Shown piece by piece: positions 60,411 to 64,000 of a stretch of 64,000 nt of DNA (positions are counted from its first letter, which is position 1; every line of letters begins with the position of its first letter). Origin of the DNA: CAILZL01 sp050181835. GTDB lineage: Bacteria; Pseudomonadota; Gammaproteobacteria; Steroidobacterales; Steroidobacteraceae. The position numbers and the translations under genes are program-made. The notes under the pieces are model-generated. The model ran no database searches and was not told the origin of the DNA. It saw nothing but the letters and a program-made list of their open reading frames with translations. The stretch lies in the NCBI GenBank assembly GCA_050181835.1, contig JBFXCU010000007.1:1-64000 (forward strand). The letters run 5' to 3'.

Positions 60411-61142
60411 ATGTCCATATCGAAACAATCACCGCCCACCAATCGTCTGCTGGCCGCATTACCGGCATCCGTCTTGGCGAGCTGCGAGCGTGTCGATCTG
60501 CAGTTCGCGGCGGTATTGTGCGAAGTCGACGAGCCGATCAAGCATGCCTACTTTCCGATTGACGGCTTCATTTCACTGGTAACGGCTCTTGATAGCGGCG
60601 AGAAACTGGAAGTTGGCATTGTCGGCGCTGAAGGCATGTTCGGTGTATCACTGGTGTCGGGCGTCAACGTGGCTTCGCACCACGCGCTAGTGCAGGGGGC
60701 GGGCACGGCATTGCGCATGAGCGTTGCAACGTTTGTGCGCCACTTCAAAAATAACCTTCGGTTTCAAAAAGATCTGCACAGCTATGTCTATGTGCTCATG
60801 CGTCAGCTTGCGCTGACGGCCGCTTGCAGCCACTACCACAATACGGGGGCACGCTTGGCGCGCTGGCTGCTGCTAACCCGTGACCGCGCACGCTCCGATG
60901 AATTTCATCTGACGCATGAGTTTCTGGCATACATGCTCGGTGTGCGCCGGGTGGGTATTACCGAGGCCGCTACAGCCTTGCAAAAGAGTGGCTTGATCGA
61001 GTATCGGCGCGGTCAAATTGTCATTCTGAACGGTCCAGGTCTGGAGAAGGCTTCATGCTGCTGCTATCGGCAGGCGAATAGTCTGTACCAACAAATTATG
61101 AGCGCTAAGAGTGGCAAGTCGCGCCGCGCGTCGATCCAGTGA
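60411..61142 (+). CDS. Crp/Fnr-family regulator, paralogue 3
   Basis: A 243-residue regulator: NRLLAALPASVLASCERVDL, KHAYFPIDGFISLVTALDSG, VGAEGMFGVSLVSG, and the C-terminal winged helix with LGVRRVGITEAATALQKSGL. The conserved Glu that follows Arg in classic CRP (R-E) is Val here. The C-terminus has CCCY where the others have CECY. Its TGA overlaps the GTG of the glucan synthase gene by 4 bases. Ligand unknown. Confidence 0.88.
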   Translation: MSISKQSPPTNRLLAALPASVLASCERVDLQFAAVLCEVDEPIKHAYFPIDGFISLVTALDSGEKLEVGIVGAEGMFGVSLVSGVNVASHHALVQGAGTALRMSVATFVRHFKNNLRFQKDLHSYVYVLMRQLALTAACSHYHNTGARLARWLLLTRDRARSDEFHLTHEFLAYMLGVRRVGITEAATALQKSGLIEYRRGQIVILNGPGLEKASCCCYRQANSLYQQIMSAKSGKSRRASIQ

Positions 61143-64000
61143 GTGCGCGACTGACAGCGTTGCTTAATCGCTTATTCAATTTAAGTTCGGTTCCTTCCGC
61201 TTGGAGTATTGACGCCGACAACAGCGACCAGCTACTGCGCGCTGAGCTATTCAGCATTGAACGGCTTGAGCAACATGCGACGACGCTAGCAATGGCGCAA
61301 ACTGTGGCCAGCAAAAGGGTGGCGCGGCATTCGTTGCAGGCTAGGTTGCGGAATAACGAGGCGGTGCTGTTGGCAGCATATCGCACCATTGCCGTGGCAG
61401 TTGGTGAAGGCCGTCCCGTCACACCTGCGGCCGAATGGTTGATCGACAACTATCATCTGGTCGAGGCGCAGATTCGTCAGATCAAGGATGACTTGCCGCC
61501 GCCATTCTATCGACAGCTGCCCAAGCTTGCCGCAGGACATCTCAGCGGCTATCCACGTGTGTTCGGACTTGCATGGAATTACGTCGCACATAGTGATAGC
61601 TTATTTGATCCGGAAACCTTGCGCCGTTTTGTGCGTGCCTATCAGCAGGTACAGCCGCTGACTATTGGTGAATTATGGGCTATGGCCATCACCCTGCGAG
61701 TGGTGCTGGTCGAAAATCTCAGGCGCGCGGCAGAACGCATTGTCGGCAGCCGCGTGGCACGCCAGCAAGCAGATCGCGTTGCCGATCAACTACTCGGCGC
61801 TAATGGCCGCGCTATCGATCCGACCTTTGTCGCGGATCCAAGTGCATTGCTCCGCGAGCATCAGGACGATCCCCGCTTTTTTGAGGTGTTCGTCGTGCAA
61901 TTGCTCAAGCGACTGCGTGATCAGGATCCGCGTGTGACGCCGGCCTTGCTATGGCTAGAAGATCTCTTGAAGTCCCGGGGCACCAGTGCTGATGCCATGG
62001 TTCGTGATGAGCATCAGCGCCAGGGTGCATCGAACATCACCGTACGCAACATCATTACCAGCATGCGGTTGATATCCGACGTCAACTGGCCGGATTTTTT
62101 TGAAGATGTCTCACTGGTTGATGCCGAGTTGCGTTCTGTCGGTACCTCTAATGCGAGCATAGGAAGTCATTTTTCCGATATGGATTTCGCAACGCGAAAT
62201 TTATATCGCAGCGCCATCGAAGAGCTAGCACGTGGTTCAACTCGCACCGAACTGGAGATTGCCAGCCTAGTTATCGCTACTGTAAACAGCCGTGATACAT
62301 CACCGCAAGCCGGTGATCTTCGTGAGTGCGATCCGGGCTACTACCTGTTAGCACGCGGACGACCAGCCTTCGAACGTGCCGTGGGCTATCGTGCACCATT
62401 GCGACATTGGTTGAGCCGCTTTAACGAGTTGATCGGACCAGGTGGTTACATTGGCGTCATTCTATTGATGACGTTCATGGTGCTAGCCATGCCAATGTGG
62501 TCACTGCACATACGGCTGGTAACAGGTTGGCAGTGGATCATATTCGGAGTGTTGGGCTTGGTGCCAGCTATGGATCTGGCAGTGGCGTTGGTGAATCGCG
62601 CGGTCGCGCGTGGCTTTGGTGCCGCCATGTTGCCGGGCCTTGAGTTGCGCGATGGCGTGCCAGCAGAGTTCCGTACGATAGTGGTGGTGCCAACGCTGTT
62701 GACCACGGCCGAAGCGATTCAGGCACAGATCGAACGTCTTGAAGTACATTACCTAGCCTCGTCGCAGGGCGAACTACACTATGCGCTGCTCACTGACTGG
62801 AGTGATGCAACCACTGAACATGTCGACGGTGACGCCGAATTATTGCAGTTGGCCATCGCGGGAATCGAACGGCTGAATCAAGTTCATGGACAGGTTGCGA
62901 CGGGCGAACGCTTCTATCTATTACATCGACACCGTGTGTGGAGCGAGGTTCAGCAGCAGTGGATGGGCTGGGAGCGTAAGCGCGGTAAGTTGCACGAGCT
63001 CAATCGCTTACTGCGCGGTGTGTCGGACACCAGTTTTTTTACTGAGCTTGCGCAGTCATTACCGCGCGATGTGTGCTTTGTGGTGACGCTTGATGCCGAT
63101 ACCCGTCTGCCGCGTGAATCCGTTCGGCGCATGGTCGGCAAGTTGGCGCATCCACTCAATCAGCCACGCTTTGACGCAATTACCGGCTGTGTCGTCGAGG
63201 GTTATGCGGTGCTGCAGCCGCGAGTCACGCCGTCATTGCCCCTGGGTCGCGAAGGCTCGTTATTTCAGCGGGTATTTTCCAGCATGACCGGCATCGATGC
63301 CTACGACGCAGCGGTGTCTGATGTGTATCAGGATTTGTTCGGCGCAGGTTCTTATGCCGGCAAGGGTATTTACAGCATCGATGCGTTTGAGGCTGCGTTG
63401 AGCGACCGAGTGCCGGAAGGTTCGTTGCTCAGTCACGACTTGTTTGAAGGCACTTTCGCACGCGCGGGCTTGGCATCCGATGTTGAAGTGGTTGAGGAGT
63501 TTCCATCGCGTTACGACGTGGCAGCCGCACGAACCCATCGTTGGGCGCGCGGCGATTGGCAGTTGTTGCCGTGGATGCTGGGGCGGCGAGATGTCGCACG
63601 GCGCGGCAGTGGTTCGATGCCACTCATCGGTCTGTGGAAAATGCTAGACAATTTGCGGCGCACGCTCTCAGCGCCGGCCACCGTGGTAGCGCTCGTGGTG
63701 GGATGGTTGTTGCCGTTGCCGGCAGCGCTCGTATGGACAAGGTTCTTGCTAATTGCCATTGCATTGCCAGTGCTGCTGCCAGTCATTGCCGCCATCGTGC
63801 CGTGCCGACGCGGCGTCAGTGTGCATAGCCACTTACGTGCGTTGGGATCCGATTTATGGCTGGCGCTGTTGCAGATTGCCTTTGTCATTACCTTTATGGC
63901 GCATCAGGCATGGTTGATGACGGATGCCATTGCACGAACCCTGTTTCGTCTGTTCATCAGCCACCGCAATTTGCTGGAATGGGTGACTGCAGCGCAGGCT
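61139..64000 (+). CDS. ndvB: Cyclic beta-1,2-glucan synthase NdvB, N-terminal part (window ends inside)
   Basis: An uninterrupted frame of 954 codons begins at GTG 61139, overlapping the Crp stop as GTGA, and runs off the right edge. It matches the start of the ~2800-residue NdvB family: the initial domain (LLRAELFSIERLEQHATTLA, WLIDNYHLVEAQIRQIKDDL), two or more membrane helices near residues 440-490 (GYIGVILLMTFMVLAMPMWS), a GT84 glycosyltransferase domain with the DxD in VVTLDADTRLPRESVRRM and the FGAGSYAGKGIYSIDAFEAA and LSHDLFEG motifs, and further helices after about residue 840. It makes osmoregulated periplasmic glucan from UDP-glucose. Confidence 0.93.
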   Translation, partial: MSARLTALLNRLFNLSSVPSAWSIDADNSDQLLRAELFSIERLEQHATTLAMAQTVASKRVARHSLQARLRNNEAVLLAAYRTIAVAVGEGRPVTPAAEWLIDNYHLVEAQIRQIKDDLPPPFYRQLPKLAAGHLSGYPRVFGLAWNYVAHSDSLFDPETLRRFVRAYQQVQPLTIGELWAMAITLRVVLVENLRRAAERIVGSRVARQQADRVADQLLGANGRAIDPTFVADPSALLREHQDDPRFFEVFVVQLLKRLRDQDPRVTPALLWLEDLLKSRGTSADAMVRDEHQRQGASNITVRNIITSMRLISDVNWPDFFEDVSLVDAELRSVGTSNASIGSHFSDMDFATRNLYRSAIEELARGSTRTELEIASLVIATVNSRDTSPQAGDLRECDPGYYLLARGRPAFERAVGYRAPLRHWLSRFNELIGPGGYIGVILLMTFMVLAMPMWSLHIRLVTGWQWIIFGVLGLVPAMDLAVALVNRAVARGFGAAMLPGLELRDGVPAEFRTIVVVPTLLTTAEAIQAQIERLEVHYLASSQGELHYALLTDWSDATTEHVDGDAELLQLAIAGIERLNQVHGQVATGERFYLLHRHRVWSEVQQQWMGWERKRGKLHELNRLLRGVSDTSFFTELAQSLPRDVCFVVTLDADTRLPRESVRRMVGKLAHPLNQPRFDAITGCVVEGYAVLQPRVTPSLPLGREGSLFQRVFSSMTGIDAYDAAVSDVYQDLFGAGSYAGKGIYSIDAFEAALSDRVPEGSLLSHDLFEGTFARAGLASDVEVVEEFPSRYDVAAARTHRWARGDWQLLPWMLGRRDVARRGSGSMPLIGLWKMLDNLRRTLSAPATVVALVVGWLLPLPAALVWTRFLLIAIALPVLLPVIAAIVPCRRGVSVHSHLRALGSDLWLALLQIAFVITFMAHQAWLMTDAIARTLFRLFISHRNLLEWVTAAQA

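Noticed and set aside
60073..60582. 169-codon frame before and into the third Crp gene
   Set aside because: It overlaps the start of a clear Crp-family gene and contains the motif copy; composition is unlike a protein.
1..64000. CRISPR arrays or phage structural genes
   Set aside because: No regularly spaced repeats of 24-40 bases and no capsid, tail or Cas-like frames were seen.

Overview
The window looks like a chromosomal segment of a Gram-negative proteobacterium, most likely a betaproteobacterium or a close gamma relative. The reasons are the sucA-sucB-lpdA block, the ruvCAB-ybgC-tolQRAB-pal-cpoB-queEC run, RelA of the monofunctional type, a LolCDE lipoprotein exporter, an RpfE-type gene beside recJ-prfB-lysS, and envelope proteins with Sec and lipoprotein signals. 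Genus cannot be given from the sequence alone.

Layout. 1-1886: the edge of an IS5-type transposase, a small membrane protein and a rhomboid protease. 1887-7554: 2-oxoglutarate dehydrogenase complex (sucA, sucB, lpdA), closed by a 21-bp perfect palindrome that acts as terminator. 7707-9863 (minus): relA. 10052-18727: a tightly packed co-directional block for Holliday-junction processing (ruvCAB), the Tol-Pal envelope machine (ybgC, tolQRAB, pal, cpoB) and queuosine precursor synthesis (queE, queC); many neighbours overlap at ATGA or TAATG. 18816-19285: tRNA-Lys followed by a decayed P4-type integrase, the scar of an old island. 19491-26412: metabolic and housekeeping genes (dienelactone hydrolase, DUF1415, RRM protein, esterase, fumC, Nudix, mazG). 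26514-33861 (minus): an IS3 scrap, a small hypothetical, an archaeal/eukaryal-type proS, and a DUF924-trhO-mfd operon. 34531-43329: lolC-lolE-lolD, an RpfE-type gene, recJ, prfB with its programmed +1 frameshift, and lysS.

43.4-64 kb is different: an envelope-stress and signalling cluster. It holds Tyr-rich exported proteins, an outer-membrane barrel, two CsbD proteins, DUF3185 and DUF5670 membrane peptides, a phospholipase D-like lipoprotein, a triple-BON protein, DUF4398/OmpA lipoproteins, a YSC84 protein, a hybrid histidine kinase with a response regulator, a GGDEF protein with a degenerate EAL domain, three paralogous Crp/Fnr-type regulators, and the start of a cyclic beta-1,2-glucan synthase (ndvB) translationally coupled to one of those regulators.

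The main discovery candidate is an 18-bp directional motif, GTKCGNYANCGTACAGAC, found by eye at ten intergenic places only within this cluster (43.8-60.3 kb). In nine of the ten it points toward the next gene, and the three divergent regions carry one copy for each direction. The simplest reading is a local regulon, possibly read by the three Crp-like paralogues, whose recognition helices resemble each other and differ from classic CRP. I do not recognise the motif as a named operator.
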